This document shows, in pieces, positions 1-60,892 of a DNA stretch of 64,000 bases. Position numbers and translations under genes: made by a program. The stretch is from Paragorgia papillata. Taxonomy: Eukaryota; Cnidaria; Anthozoa; Scleralcyonacea; Coralliidae. The stretch covers positions 2,579,001 to 2,643,000 of the forward strand of contig JAWNZC010000234.1 in the NCBI GenBank assembly GCA_035771165.1, written 5' to 3'. The notes under the pieces were generated by a model. The model did no database searches, was not told where the DNA came from, and was given only the letters and a program-made list of their open reading frames with translations. Position 1 is the stretch's first letter; every line of letters starts with the position of its first letter.

Positions 1-1329
1 CTCATATAATGTGAATACATACTGTAATTGGAAGTAATGCATGAGAACAGACTTGAAGATGGAATACACTTTGAAATGTCATTTTAGCAGCCACTACAGT
101 GATGTTAACAACTGATACAAATTCCATGAATTTCCAGAGCCTGTATGCATGTACCAGTGTCACAGGAATCTCTCCCCCCCCCCCCCCCCCGCAACAAGAT
201 TTGTCCCCCTGGATCAGCCTTGGCCCCTTTTCTCCACTGAACAAAATCATCTGTAAAGGCCCTGTTCAGCAGGAATGGGTTAAGGGACAATAAGTATATT
301 CTAAGTTACCTGTATTCTAGGTAATGTGAATATACTAAGACAGTACTATACTGTACACTGTACGGGTGCACCGGATATAGTATCCAGCTGGATAATCCAA
401 TTGTACTTGTATATAATAACTACAGTAATTTTGCCAAAGTAAAATCATAAAAATCATGTCAAAAGAAACAAGTCAGATATAATAATTCATTAGCAGAGCA
501 AAGCAAGTACAGTACAATATATCTCATAACAAAACTATTGAAATCTATAGTACTAGTACATACCATGGTGGGCAGTTTGAATTTTTCTACCAGTTACAGG
601 TTTTAACCTTGAATTATAAAGAACATGGTTGTAATATGACATTAGTACTGCTGCAATTTACTGTAATAAAATATGTTTTCCCCCTACTCTAATGGCACAT
701 ACAAATTTTTAACTTTTGCTTGTTCAAACTCTGAGCTTCACTGTAGAAAATTGTGTGGTTGCTATTACCCAATTTCCATATTATTTAAAATTCTAGACAT
801 ATTAAGTTATTTCCTTTCAGTTTTTACTGTTCTCTTTTTGCAAACATTGATCAGTTAAATCTAGCAAAACTAACCTGGAAGTACAGTAGATGCCTCTTCA
901 AAAGTAACCACCCTCTAAAATAACTAAACCACTAAGTTACAAAGTTTCTTAGCTTACCACTGGAAAACTATTCAGCACTCACAATCTGTGGTAGACATTA
1001 GACAACCTTCAACCACAGCCAATTTTGTATACATACATTTATATTTTGAAACACAAAATTCCCTCCAATAATAAGCTTTCCCACACTCCCAAATATAATT
1101 TCCTTATCTAAATAATACTAAATTCTACCAAAAGGTCCTTTAAATTAAAAAGGCCAAGGCTTTTTTTTTTTGAAAGTTTACATGTACTGTAATTTATTAA
1201 ATTAGGCATGACAACTGATTAAAAAGTAAAATATTACAAATGCTATCTACAGTATATAACAATACATGTACATGTAGAGAATAAGTGTACAGAACCAATT
1301 TAGTTAAAAATTAATATAATTCCAGCACT
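1..1329. other. AT-rich non-coding stretch
   Basis: No convincing exon or transposon protein is visible. The only striking element is a run of 17 C residues at 174-190. The text is rich in short palindromes such as tacagtactgta, which is common AT-rich intergenic sequence. Confidence 0.5.
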
Positions 1330-1665
1330 GGTGCATGTAATTTTGAAACACGATGTAGCAGTATACCAAAGCTATACACATCTATTCTGTAGCAGTGCAT
1401 GTGGGATACAACCCATCATATAATGCAGGATCAATGTGCAGATAATTACATTTGTAAAATTTTCTTCTATTACCTGGAAACGTTTTTACTACACAATCAC
1501 TAACATAATTAGCCTTATTTAAAACTACCATGCTTGGCTCTAACTGCAGCAGAACCCTGGATGACCATGATGTTATCTGACTTAATGTCACAATGGACAA
1601 TACCCAATGAGTGCAAATAGAAAAGTCCATGGCAACACTTGCCCAGGACTTCCAACCAATTATTT
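1330..1665 (-). pseudogene. Protein kinase domain fragment (decayed)
   Basis: Read on the minus strand, 1564-1605 encodes GIVHCDIKSDNIMV, the catalytic-loop signature of a protein kinase (HRD variant HCD, then IKSDN). It is preceded by VLGKCCHGLFYLHSL, a typical helix-E segment. Further downstream, about 1338-1388 encodes IDVYSFGILLHRVSK, the usual subdomain IX motif (DVYSFGILL). Between them lies a different frame with HIDPALYDGLYPT, like the P+1/activation region of the same family. In-frame stops follow GSFK and the DVYSFG segment sits in another frame from PALYDG, so the domain is interrupted by at least one frameshift and stop. No DFG motif or N-lobe was found. It could be an intron-containing kinase exon rather than a pseudogene, but the frame breaks argue for decay. 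Confidence 0.5.
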
Positions 1666-3113
1666 GGAGAAATTTCCCTTCAACAATGAAAATACTATAC
1701 AACATTTTGAATCGGCCAGACCACAAAATTTCATAAGCAATTTGGGATTAATAACAACAGCAACACCAAACACAAAAGGAAAACATCTGTGTGAAACTTA
1801 AGTTAAAATAGTCATTTAATGAATTATATCCTCTTCTTTTACAAATAAATAAATTCATACTCCTTTGTCCTCAACAAGTACAGATTTACCAGAAACATGT
1901 AACCTCATGAGCTTATAAACCCCAATGGCCCAAAACAACCCTTTCCCAAAATAAGTTCCTCCCCTTTGTCATCTAAACCTGAAGTTAGCTGATCTCTTAC
2001 TGTATTATAGTTTTTGACATTTTTGGACTTCTCAAAATTCAGGTTTGATATCAGATTATCATTGGTGGATTTTAAGACAGTTTATAGTTCTGCGCGACAT
2101 TTTTTTCTCTGAATCTCAACTTTTAGCTTATCATTTTCAGATTTAAAATAGACTCAGAATTAATTCAAACTACTAATTGCCTTTTTCCTGGCTCTTCTAT
2201 AATCTAAAAGTTTCTCTTTCTTGTAATTCACATGTGTTCTATTTGGAAAAATATTAATAATCATATTTCTAATCTGTACAGTTCTGTTCCTACACAAGAT
2301 CTTTGCACCCACACATCGTGTTTAGGACAGAGTTCCAGAACATAAAAATGTTCTTCCAACAGCCCTGCAGGTTCCCAAAGAGTGTGTAGCTCATGTATAT
2401 CATAGTACAGACCATAGAAATGTGATTAAATAAACATTTCCATATCAACAGCACACTTGTAAAATTGATACATAGAATATGAATACAAAAATGGAGGATT
2501 TTGCTTCAAATAATGTAAATAACACAAATCAGAAAATTTTATATGCTGCAGTCCTACAAACTCATACATGTACATTGTCCTGACTCTCAAAAGTGACCTT
2601 CAAAATTAGAGGAATTAGACAGATGCAAAGTACTGTGTCATGGGCAGTAATCAAGCCAGTAAAGACAATTTTAAGTTATTTCGAAAATAAATATGACAAC
2701 TTAGTACAGTACAGCTGTGCACAGTTTAACACTATCCATGACTGCACTCGAACTCTTATATACCTTCGTATATAAGAGTTCGATGTGCAGTCATGTGGGG
2801 TCTGTTGTACAGACATCAATGCTTTATGATTCCTATACTCTTTTGACCTCCCCCAAAGATTAAAGAAACAACGATATTTAAGTAGCCATAGCCTTTATCA
2901 GTAAATAAATGTAGGTTAGGAAGAAGCTTTATACGAAGACTCAAAATATGCTCCCAACGTACTGCATTTTAATAAACCACAGAAAAAAAAAATATCAACG
3001 AACATACAGTATATTAGAAATCTAAAATATCGCACAATACCAATACTTACTTCTCCAGACGATACAACAACCGATAGACCTGCTTGATCCAGTTGATCGG
3101 GAGAACTACAGGG
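1666..3113. other. Non-coding stretch 3' of the SAM-like gene
   Basis: No exon recognised. It contains the near-perfect hairpin at 2737-2795 listed separately. The 3' UTR of the SAM-like gene must lie in the right-hand part. Confidence 0.4.
2737..2795. repeat. Near-perfect 59-bp hairpin
   Basis: The left arm catgactgcac..cgaactcttatata is followed by cctt and then its reverse complement, ending gtgcagtcatg. The arms differ at a couple of positions only. It could be a very small MITE or an RNA hairpin. It is isolated, with no gene on either side closer than 300 bp. Confidence 0.7.
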
Positions 3114-4016
3114 CTATTTCTGGTTTACACTTTCTTCTTCATTTTCACCGTCACTCACAGCAATTGGAACCTACAAATATACACAAACAGAAAAGCTGAA
3201 ATTACTAAATAGTTGTAGTTCGTATCCACAGCCAACAACGAATTTTGAATAAATATTGAGGCCAATGGCAATGTATAAATCGATCGTCCACACAAAGTAT
3301 AAATGGTCCGCAACGATTAAAATTCTCTCCCATTTAACTAGTTCACTACTATAAGCGTTTCTCAATCGTATTTTCCTGACAATTGGTAACATCTGAATAA
3401 TAAGAAATACTGAAATGAACGCGGTTCTATCCTCTTCCAAAGAAATCCCAACCGTCACTTGCAAAGTTGGCGCCAATACTTAGTACGCATGCTCTAAAAT
3501 TATCTAAAACGTCATTGATCACGGGCGCGTGAAAGATCGTTTCCAGATTCCAGCCGCTGACCAAAAAGGGGGTGACTATGGGCTCGAGATTGGATCCTGC
3601 ATGAACACACCCCACACTAAGTTCTTTCAAGGACAGTACTCATACAATAAAGAATTTATAATATGAACTGACAAACCTTCGTGAAAGCATCTTACCTTTT
3701 CTCCTAAGACGTCAAAGAGCAATCCTTTAAATTTTTGGCGCAGTTTAATTAAAGGAAGAGAATTCGGAAAACTCCTCAATTCAACTTCATCTTTATACAA
3801 GGCTTGAATGTCCTCGCCATCTAATAATTCGTTCTCTATACATATACAAATATTTTAAAAATTAATACAAAAGTTACATTAATAATACAAAATTCATGAA
3901 CTGAAAAAAAGGATGGGTAACTCACCAAAACGTTCCACAACATCATTAGGAAAATCATGGTACACCAACCAGTCTTTCAACTCCAAACACGTAAAAGTTT
4001 TCTTGTAGATATCCAT
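3114..4016 (-). CDS. Small SAM-domain-like protein (3 exons)
   Basis: Three exons on the minus strand join cleanly: 4016-3926 (ATG at 4016), 3835-3696 and 3170-3114 (stop TAG). All borders are GT-AG, and the phases (1, then 0) close the frame, giving 95 residues. The protein starts MDIYKKTFTCLELKDWLVYH. It has the order expected of a sterile alpha motif: xLKDWLxxHDFPxDVVExF, ENELLDGEDIQAL, a DEVEL turn, then LPLIKLRQKFKGLLFD. The C-terminus is short and acidic (DGENEEES). SAM domains are protein-protein or RNA-binding modules; nothing here tells which. The whole protein is little more than the domain. Its gene lies head-to-tail downstream of LRRC9 on the same strand. Function is not assignable beyond the fold. 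Confidence 0.82.
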
Positions 4017-4099
4017 TGCTGTACAGTAGGCTTGCTCAGGCTAAGTCTGACTTACAAAAGCTCGGACTGATATACTCAAAATACAGCAGAAGGCTCATA

Positions 4100-4648
4100 T
4101 TTCTACTCCCCTAAAAATATGTCACATGACCAGAAGATTTACTCCCGACCAATAGGAATTTTTGAAACGAGATAAGACCACTTCTTTCACAGTTTCACCT
4201 GAAGCTGTTTTTGTTGCCAAAATCAGATAAAAAGCACTTTCTCCCGATCCCAATCCGATTTGACGCGAGAATCGAATTGGCATAGGAGTCGATTTGATCA
4301 GTAAACGAGTCGATTCGCAAAAAGGAGCCGAAATGGGGCCAACTAGGGCTGATATGGACATCATAAACGACCCCAAAAGTGGGGCTAAAACCGACCTTAG
4401 CGTGAGAGTCGTTTTGATTTGAGGGGCTAAATTGGAAAACGGTGGGGCTGATTTGTAAAATGAAGGGGCTGTTATGGAAACGGATAGGGCTAATTCAGCG
4501 TTTTGGTGTACCTAAAATGGCCCTGTGAGTGTCGATCTAGCTTCCAAATGCCGAAATGGCTTTCGCATGGGGCCAAAACAGCTTTGGCCCCAAAAGGGCT
4601 AAAACGCAAATTTGGGTCGTTTCAGCCCTTTTTCATTTACAGTGTATT
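4100..4648. repeat. Degenerate repeats of a 'ggggctra' motif
   Basis: Between about 4320 and 4600 the phrases ggggctaa, ggggctgat and agggctaattc recur every 25-45 bp with variable spacers. No coding potential is convincing. It lies directly upstream of the SAM-like gene start, so it may contain its promoter region. Confidence 0.45.
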
Positions 4649-4827
4649 TAACCCTTTATTGGCCAGGTTTCCGGGAGCTCTCCCCTCGTCTGGCGTTAGC
4701 CAGAGTAAAATTGTCTGGCGTTAACCAGAGGTTAACGTCTAGGGTTAGCCAAAGTAAAATTAACTGGAGTTAGCCAGAGTAAAATTAATAAGTAGACAAA
4801 AAGCAACTGTGGCCAGTAAAGGGTTGA
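4649..4827. repeat. MITE-like repeat, TIR taacccttta..ggcca
   Basis: It begins taaccctttattggcca and ends with the inverse tggccagtaaagggttga. Inside are about four tandem units of the type tctggcgttagccagagtaaaat. Related copies occur at 15673-15774 and, in two orientations, at 44515-44760, so this is a dispersed family with an internal minisatellite. Confidence 0.7.
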
Positions 4828-5026
4828 CAAATTTTAAACGGACACCTTAAACGAAAGGATTGAGGGCTATTCATCCTTATTTACAGGCGATGGTTGAATT
4901 GCGAAGGACGCAGATGAACGTGGCCAAGTCGAAGGCATATTCGAAGGCATATTAAAGGCTCCCCAGGCAGCCGCCACACGACACATGTCAGACAACAGAT
5001 TGCAGCCAAGATCTAGGTGATGGTTT

Positions 5027-5242
5027 TACGGAGGAAGAAAAACAGGGAGAATCCGGCGAAAAACCCTCGAAACGCAGGAGAGATCAACTACAATAACTCT
5101 TATTCAAGCGAGTCCTAAGCTCGACAACGGGGTCATATCCATGCAGGCAGTCACCTATCCAAATACTAACCCGCTTAACCGGGCTTAACTAATTTGGACT
5201 GCAGTGGTGAGAAGCAGCGCGCTAACAACACACGCCACCCGT
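5027..5242 (-). mobile_element. 5S rRNA-derived SINE (copy 1)
   Basis: Read on the minus strand, the head starts gggtggcgtgt and contains gttaagcccggttaagcgggttagtatttggataggtgac, which matches the 5S rRNA internal promoter and 3' half (compare 5S: ggttagtacttggatgggagaccgcctgggaa). The tail contains gagggtttttcgccgg and attctcc, shared with the copy at 13949. It lies 3' of the last LRRC9 exon I could find. Confidence 0.75.
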
Positions 5243-5618
5243 GCTCTTCGTATATCCCCATATACACCTATCTAAAGTCCAAACCATTATAGATCACTGT
5301 AGTTGTAACCTCTAACCCTAACCCGCGGACACTCTTCTTAAGCGAACATCCCTCCTAAGCTAGCGGACACCTACCTGAGGTTATATCCATATTATAAACC
5401 ACAATAGTTATAACTTCCTTTATTGAACTAACGCTACATGCTAGTATAATTTTAATTTCTAAATTTAAAGCTAAAATGTCACCGAGAACTGGATTTGAAT
5501 AACTTGAGGATCACCCAATACTCGTGTCCCCCATCCTTACGACACTCGCAAACGGGCAATTCGCCTCGTGTAAGAAATAGTAAGGAAAACAACTCATATA
5601 CCACAAAAGAAAAGTTAC
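5243..5618. other. Stretch where the LRRC9 terminal exon should lie
   Basis: The exon at 5619-5696 ends with a splice donor, so at least one more LRRC9 coding exon should follow to the left. I could not identify it between here and the SAM-like gene. The sequence is AT-rich with no clear LRRC9-like peptide. Confidence 0.35.
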
Positions 5619-55230
<49,612 letters not shown>

Positions 55231-55237
55231 CTAAAAA

Positions 55238-55694
55238 AGTTTAAAGTGGTTCTCTGATGAAAATATTGTTGGTAATGTTTCTGCATAATCCTAAAATTAT
55301 TATGGTACTTGATAACTGTGCAAAGTTTCATTTCGAAATTCCCCAAAACAAAGTTGTATTTTACTGCGAAGTTTGTATTTTGGAGCGCCGCCATTTTGAG
55401 TTCAGGAGAACTTATGACGTCATAGACTCAATAAAACAAAAGATCATTGTTGTTGTCAACAAAACGGTCATTGTTTTTATTGAGTCTATGACGTCATAAG
55501 CTTCCTCGACTCATTCTTCTCAAGCTCGGCCACTTTAATGGCGGCGCTCCAAAATTCAAACTTTACACGTAAAATACCACCTTTTCTTCAACGAATTTTG
55601 AAATGAAACTTTGCACGATTACCAAACACCATAACATCTTTAGGATTACGCAAAAACATTGCCAACAATATTTTCATCAGAGAACCACTTTAAA
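55238..55694. mobile_element. Foldback MITE abutting the LRRC9 splice acceptor
   Basis: The ends ttaaagtggttctctgatgaaaatattgttgg and its inverse are perfect over about 30 bp. Arms of about 210 bp include tggagcgccgccatttt / aatggcggcgctcca and tatgacgtcatagactcaataaaa and its inverse. The left end lies 6-7 bp from the acceptor dinucleotide of exon 55099-55230. Confidence 0.93.
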
Positions 55695-55746
55695 ATGATC
55701 GTTTCAATATTCAGAGAACAAATATTGTACTCTTACTTGTATAGGT

Positions 55747-55913
55747 AATAGCATGGTTTCGAGTGCAATTTGGAAAAAACATGCACGAGTGAGTTTTTCA
55801 AAGACTATCAAAATAGCACGAGTCCGAAGGACGAGTGCTATTTGAGGTCTTTGAAAAACTCACGAGTGTATGTTTTTTCCAAATTGCACTCGAAACCATG
55901 CTATTACTTATTA
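55747..55913. mobile_element. Hairpin MITE 'atagcatg' (copy 2)
   Basis: gtaatagcatggtttcgagtgcaatttgg..catgcacgagtgagtttttcaaagac is followed by its inverse around agtccgaaggacg. Related to 24373-24492. Confidence 0.9.
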
Positions 55914-56333
55914 ATAATATACGTGAAAAAATTTAACAGGAAGTGATTCGCGCGAGTCATGTGATAAAATAATTTATTCAATCAACAAAATACATGCGCA
56001 CTCGTGAACCGTGCAAGTGTTCTTGTCTCAAAATTAGATTCGAAAGGAACTGTTTCGTTATTTTAACAAGTTTTTCAAGCCTTAAACTGGCTAAACTATT
56101 AAAAAAATGTTTAATCAGAGTCAGAATCACTTTCGATTATATGGAATCGCCGTTTCCTTGGTTGGTGGCTGGAGATGTGTTGTTGAGGTTGAATGTCACG
56201 TTGCAGTTAGTGTGGCGAACTACACTCGCAAATACAGTTTTAAAAGGTTTTACTTAAGATTGAATAGGAACGACTTGCCCCAAACAGGACAAAAACAACA
56301 ACTCTCTCACAACGCTCGTCTCCGGGACTTTTC

Positions 56334-57541
56334 TCACGCCGTTTGTCTATATTTAGAACAGGTCTGTCCGTCACAGTTAGTGAAAGTATTCATCAGAATC
56401 TGGGCTTGAGAACTCATCGTCGAATACTTAGACATGGTGCTGGCGGTGGATGAACTGGCCGGTTGTTCATCTGCTGCGTTATTTCGTCTTGATATTGCCC
56501 AGGAAAGATGTCGTTGCTCCTCCTCATCTGCTTCGTCGTAGTCATCTAGTGACTGTATGTTCCTGTGGCCAGTAATCTTGGCGATGCCAGACCTTTCAAG
56601 ATTTGCCTTTTTCAGCTTGCCCACTACTGTTTTACGGGCACTGTGGTTTGAAAATCTTTTATCACTAGCCTCAAGACTTGTGCCAGAGATGATATTTTTC
56701 ATCATCGAGTTGATCTTGTTTACTCCCATCGGCTGGACTTTGTACCAAATTTGGTCGTCGGCTCGTCGGTTGGTTTTCATAGAGAGGTAAAATGGGCCAG
56801 TTTGTTGCAATTTCAGAGGCCTTGGGCTGATGTACTCTCGGAATAGAGCAACTGGACATCTTTCTCCTCCAGTCTGGAACATTCGGGGTTGTAAATCTCT
56901 ATGTTTGGAATTTAAGCCGCCTTGTCTGGTCTTCATTGTATGAACTCGACGCCGTCGTCACCTTGAACAATACTGAAGTCTGCCATCTTCATTTCGTAAT
57001 GCTCTTGGCTGCCCCGAAGACCAAAGTATTGGGTAAGTAACCACCATATTGTTTGCACGAGTGACTCAGGAGTTTTAGAGGCAAATTTGTCGGTCTTCCA
57101 GAGTATTTCTTCCTCCTCTCGCGATAGCTGTCGTGCTTTATTTGGTCGCTTGTCTCGGCCGCTTTGGCGTAGCAACTTAGCTTTTCCCTCTAAAACTTGC
57201 TTCGAAGTTGTAAACTCTCTGTCTCGTATGATGGAAAAGACATACCCCTTGTCCTTGAGATGTCTGTCAAGGGACGTCATCATTAGTTTGAGGCTGTCTG
57301 GTTCGTAATCTTCGCCGTGTTTGTTTTTAACTTCAGCGTAAAAGCGCTCGAGCAAATTATTTAACTCCGCCGGCTCGTATTTCTCGATTTCATCTGGAAT
57401 TCCCTTCTCAACACACCACTTTTTCCACACACTGAACCAAAACGACGCACTTTTGACCGGTTTTCATTTTTAGAGCTGTTCTTCAATTCCTGGATTGTGG
57501 TTTCTGTCGCCAAAGAAAATCTACTTAAAACGCCGGCCATT
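56334..57541 (-). pseudogene. Crypton-type tyrosine recombinase (KIAA1958-like), frameshifted
   Basis: The start is probably ATG at 57541 (MAGVLSRFSLATETTIQEL). The frame shifts near 57440, continues as WKKWCVEKGIPDEIEKYEP (57430-56933), then shifts again at 56936 (GVEFIQ, stop; next frame KTRQGGLN). The second frame ends at 56334. The catalytic set of tyrosine recombinases is visible: R in FGLRGSQEH, H-x-x-R in SNHSARKT, GH in ITGHRN, and the Tyr in SLDDYDEAD. The N-terminal SAM-like DNA-binding region also resembles Crypton/KIAA1958 proteins. Two one-base shifts make it inactive as read. The C-terminal tail is Ser/Thr-rich. Confidence 0.88.
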
Positions 57542-58221
57542 GTTTTTGCTACGAATTTGTTTGCTGTAATTTTATTTTATTTTTCCGCTCCTAAGAGGTG
57601 TTATTTGATTGGCTTTTATTGTCATTTCATTGTTTTATGAGCCAATCAGAGCACTTTGTGTTCAAGAAATTTGCACTTTATTTCCTTTTTTCTGCACTGT
57701 ATTTCCTTAAAATTGCACTGCTCTCAGCCAATCAGAATTGAGAAATTTTTTCATGTATATTATTAATAAGTAAAATGCAACGTTAAACTTTTTACCTCAC
57801 CGTAAACCTTACCAACGTTACCTTTACCTTAGGGTATATAAAGAAGTAACTAAGTTGACAAAATTTTGTTGAGGAGTTCAGTGTACAGTTCAGGAAATTT
57901 TACAAACTTCTGAAATCTACTTCCGACCACAGTGAGATATTTTTCCGATTTTATTCCGATGTATTTTTACTATCTTTAGATTTTTAAAAGTTTCCGACGT
58001 AGCTTTATATTTAAATCGGTTAATTGAATTAAAGATTATTCAGTATGCTATTTTTGTGTGATGAAAAAGAAGCGTTTACAAAGCGTATTTCATGACAACT
58101 TTGGTGCAATGTCAAATGTGACGTCACCGTTGACATTTTCCGAAGGCATTTCCGACAAAGCGCCATTTTGAAGATGACAAGATTTCCATTTACAAAAATA
58201 TAAATATCTCAAAAACTTTCA
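57542..58221. other. Crypton 5' flank and non-coding sequence
   Basis: 57600-57775 (aagtgc, ctgtatttcc, gcagtcaatttt-type motifs, tcatgtatattattaata) matches 23460-23600 inverted, so it marks the end of the recombinase element. The rest has no recognised feature. Confidence 0.55.
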
Positions 58222-58604
58222 GGGGGTGTTTACATGAGGCCGGCCTGAACTCGGACCGGCCTGAATTTTGCATTTCAGTTTTTGTTTACGTGAGGCCGGC
58301 CTTGAAACTATATAGGCTTGGTTTCGCTGTTACTTCAAGATTTCTGTCAATTGCCTTACAGCTCGTGACCGCCGGAGAATCATTATTTTATGTGGATTGG
58401 ACACCAATCTCATTTAGAACAACGTATTGAGTTTGATAGGTGAAAGTGCTTCAGTTCGGTCTAGCAGGCGACCTGAAATTAGGCCGGCGTGGACTGAATC
58501 TCATGATCATGTCGGACTCATGAAAACGATCTACAGTAAAAACATTACAACGGACCAAAAGTCAGTCCGGCTTAAGTTCGACCCCGCCTCGTGTAAACAC
58601 CCCT
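58222..58604. mobile_element. MITE 'gggtgtttacatgaggccgg' (copy 2)
   Basis: Starts agggggtgtttacatgaggccgg and ends cctcgtgtaaacacccctaag. The interior shares aattttgcatttcagtttttgtttacgtgaggccggcc and atgaaaacgatctacagtaaaaacatta with 28257-28616. Confidence 0.85.
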
Positions 58605-58689
58605 AAGTAATTCCCTATTGAGATTTTCTCAGTACGTTTACACTATCGTATAGTTTAGTATTACGAACGAAAAGTTTTATGTCGCATTT

Positions 58690-59168
58690 CACCATCAAAG
58701 GTGCTATGTCACCCTGTTTTTAGCAACTCTTACAAAAACAAAATTGTCGACGCCACCTTATCTACCGGGGTTACCCGGCGGAAACACTCCCAGACATACA
58801 AACACCTCTCTGTACGTACTGATGTCTTTAAGTACTCATTTTTCCCTCGCACTATCCCTGCCTGGAATAACCTTCTAGAGCAAATAGTTAATAACAAGTG
58901 CTCCGAAAGCTTCAGCAAGCACGTCCTTTCTTTTCTGAATTAGCTTTAAGTTTATTAATTATTACTTTTATTTTGTAATATTGTAGTTACCGTCAGCTGT
59001 AATATAATTTGTTAGTTATATTTAGTTAAATTAGGATTTTATTACTGTAATTTACTTGTTAATTTTACATCGGTTGTATGCAATCAGCTTTACCGATTAA
59101 AGATACAGATACAGATACAGATACAGATACAGATACAGATACAGACACAGACACAGATACAGATACAA
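58690..59168 (+). pseudogene. 3' end of a non-LTR retrotransposon with (GATACA)n tail
   Basis: 58690-58942 encodes TRRKHSQTYKHLSVRTDVFK and SFFPRTIPAWNNLLEQIVNN, the C-terminal signature of L2/CR1/Rex-like ORF2 (RTDxYKYSFFPRTIPxWNxLP). A 3' UTR follows, ending caatcagctttaccgattaaagatacagataca. The tail of about 11 gatacag/gacacag hexamers is the usual microsatellite tail of such elements. Confidence 0.88.
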
Positions 59169-60540
59169 GGCTTGTCGTTTTTGTAATAGGTACCACCTGG
59201 AAATGAAAGTATAAATAAAACAAATTATGCGGCTAAGCTCAAGTAATCTTTTCATTTTTGCAGTTTTTCAGGCCAGAAAACATGTTACGATTTGACTCCA
59301 TGTGTACGATCATCAGTGCATCGACGATCTTTAAACGACAGCTATCGGGCTGTGATCTCTCTTGAAAGGCATAATAGTCTTTAATAGTAGTCCAGAATGT
59401 AAGGTGTATAGTTTCAAAAGAGTCCAAATGAGCACACGCTCTGCTCTGTCATCGCCATTCTGAATATATGAGGTGCAGTTCGAGGATTCTGTGAGGAGGC
59501 ACACGAACACGCCAGCCAATCACAGAAGAGAATTAGGCAAGCCATACAACTAACCTACTCCCCCTCAGGAAATATTTTGACGACCGCTCAGCAACGGGCA
59601 TTCTACGCCATTATATATATCCTACGTTCAAATCATCCCAGTATCAGAGTCCCAGTATCTCAACGTTTGGAGCGTCTCACCGGCGTTCTCTTAACAGCAT
59701 GCACCAGGGGCGGATTTAGGGTACGTCAAGCACGTCATGCGACGTAGACAAAAATCCCAGACTAATTTATTCATGAATTAATCAGTTGGAAAAATTTTTA
59801 AAAAATTATTTAAAATTTGAAAATTTCAAATTTTAAAAATATTCAATTTTAAAAGAAATTATATGAATTTTTAAATTTTTGAAATTTTCAAAAATTTCAT
59901 TTTCGCACGTATTTAGCGCTATAACGAGGAAAATTGAATAATTCTCTGACTCAGCCCCCATCCTCGGCTGCATGGAGGACACTTAGTCTACTTCATGTAG
60001 CCTGAACGAAACTGTTCATACGGTAGGGATAGAGAGGGATGTCATTCACTCCATTTACAAATGTGGATAATTAGACTACGTCAAAATGGCCGTCTACGTC
60101 GAAATAACGAGCACTGATTGGACAAAGACAATAGAGGTACGTCGTAAGTAGTGGGACTACGTCGGAAGTAAAATATTCTGACGTTCTTGGCTTTTGATTG
60201 GCTAGCAAAGGATATTTCGACGTACACGGACTACGGCAAGAGTGCAAGACTACGGCATAAGCATAACTAAGCTGCCTGAGCCGGCAGTCAAATTTCTGCT
60301 TGAGACCGTCACGGAACTTGTAGAGAATGCTCTACACTACAGAGTGGAAACGATGAATATTTCTTGAAGGCGATCTGTTGCGATTTGACAAAGAAACTCT
60401 AATAGTGTGGTTTCCTCGTGGGTCAAGAGTTTTCGGCGCAGATATTTGGCAAGACCAATACATCGGGATATCGACGCGGAGGCATAAGTAGGTAACCCCC
60501 CCCATCCACCTCCCAAAGGGATGCCGCCTCATTAAATATT
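59169..60540. other. Non-coding stretch
   Basis: It includes gggcggatttagggtacgtc and repeated gtacgtcg/gacgtacg words at 60060-60240, but no protein. The boundary of the Polinton-like element to the right must lie in or near here; I could not place it. Confidence 0.4.
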
Positions 60541-60601
60541 CGGTGTGATGCACGGTGTGACGCACGGTGTGACGCACGGTGTGACGCACGGTGTGACGCC
60601 C
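60541..60601 (+). repeat. 12-bp minisatellite acggtgtgacgc, five units
   Basis: Units tgatgcacggtg, tgacgcacggtg x3, tgacgcccgg, inside the presumed Polinton-like region. Confidence 0.9.
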
Positions 60602-60631
60602 GGAAGTAATTAGCACACATAGAGTGGGTGA

Positions 60632-60892
60632 TATAAACCCAGGGTTACTTCAGTTGCTTCAACAATAGCCTACAAAGGGGGGCATTACGAACGAGACCTG
60701 CTATCAAGGCTGAAAATCCCGTCTGTTAACCTAGAGAGTTTCGGCTGCCCCAAAGCCAAATATTTATTCGATGCCTTGGTGTGGATAGAGACCTGTGGAA
60801 ACTACGAGGAGGTGAACGCATATCATCACTGCGCTAAAGTGGAGGTGGAAGCTTTTGGGCGCTGGTTATCTGACACAAAAGCAGCTCGCTGA
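60632..60892 (+). CDS. Conserved ORF fragment, Polinton/adintovirus-associated (tentative)
   Basis: From 60668 the frame reads YKGGHYERDLLSRLKIPSVN, LESFGCPKAKYLFDALVWIE, TCGNYEEVNAYHHCAKVEVE, AFGRWLSDTK, then stop at 60890-60892. There is no in-frame ATG after the upstream stop at 60629. A TATA-like tataaa (60632-60637) precedes it, and an acceptor-like caacaatag sits just before the conserved part. It therefore may be a second exon or use a non-ATG start. I recall similar peptides next to Polinton-like genes in invertebrates but cannot name a function. Confidence 0.5.
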   Translation, partial: YKPRVTSVASTIAYKGGHYERDLLSRLKIPSVNLESFGCPKAKYLFDALVWIETCGNYEEVNAYHHCAKVEVEAFGRWLSDTKAAR

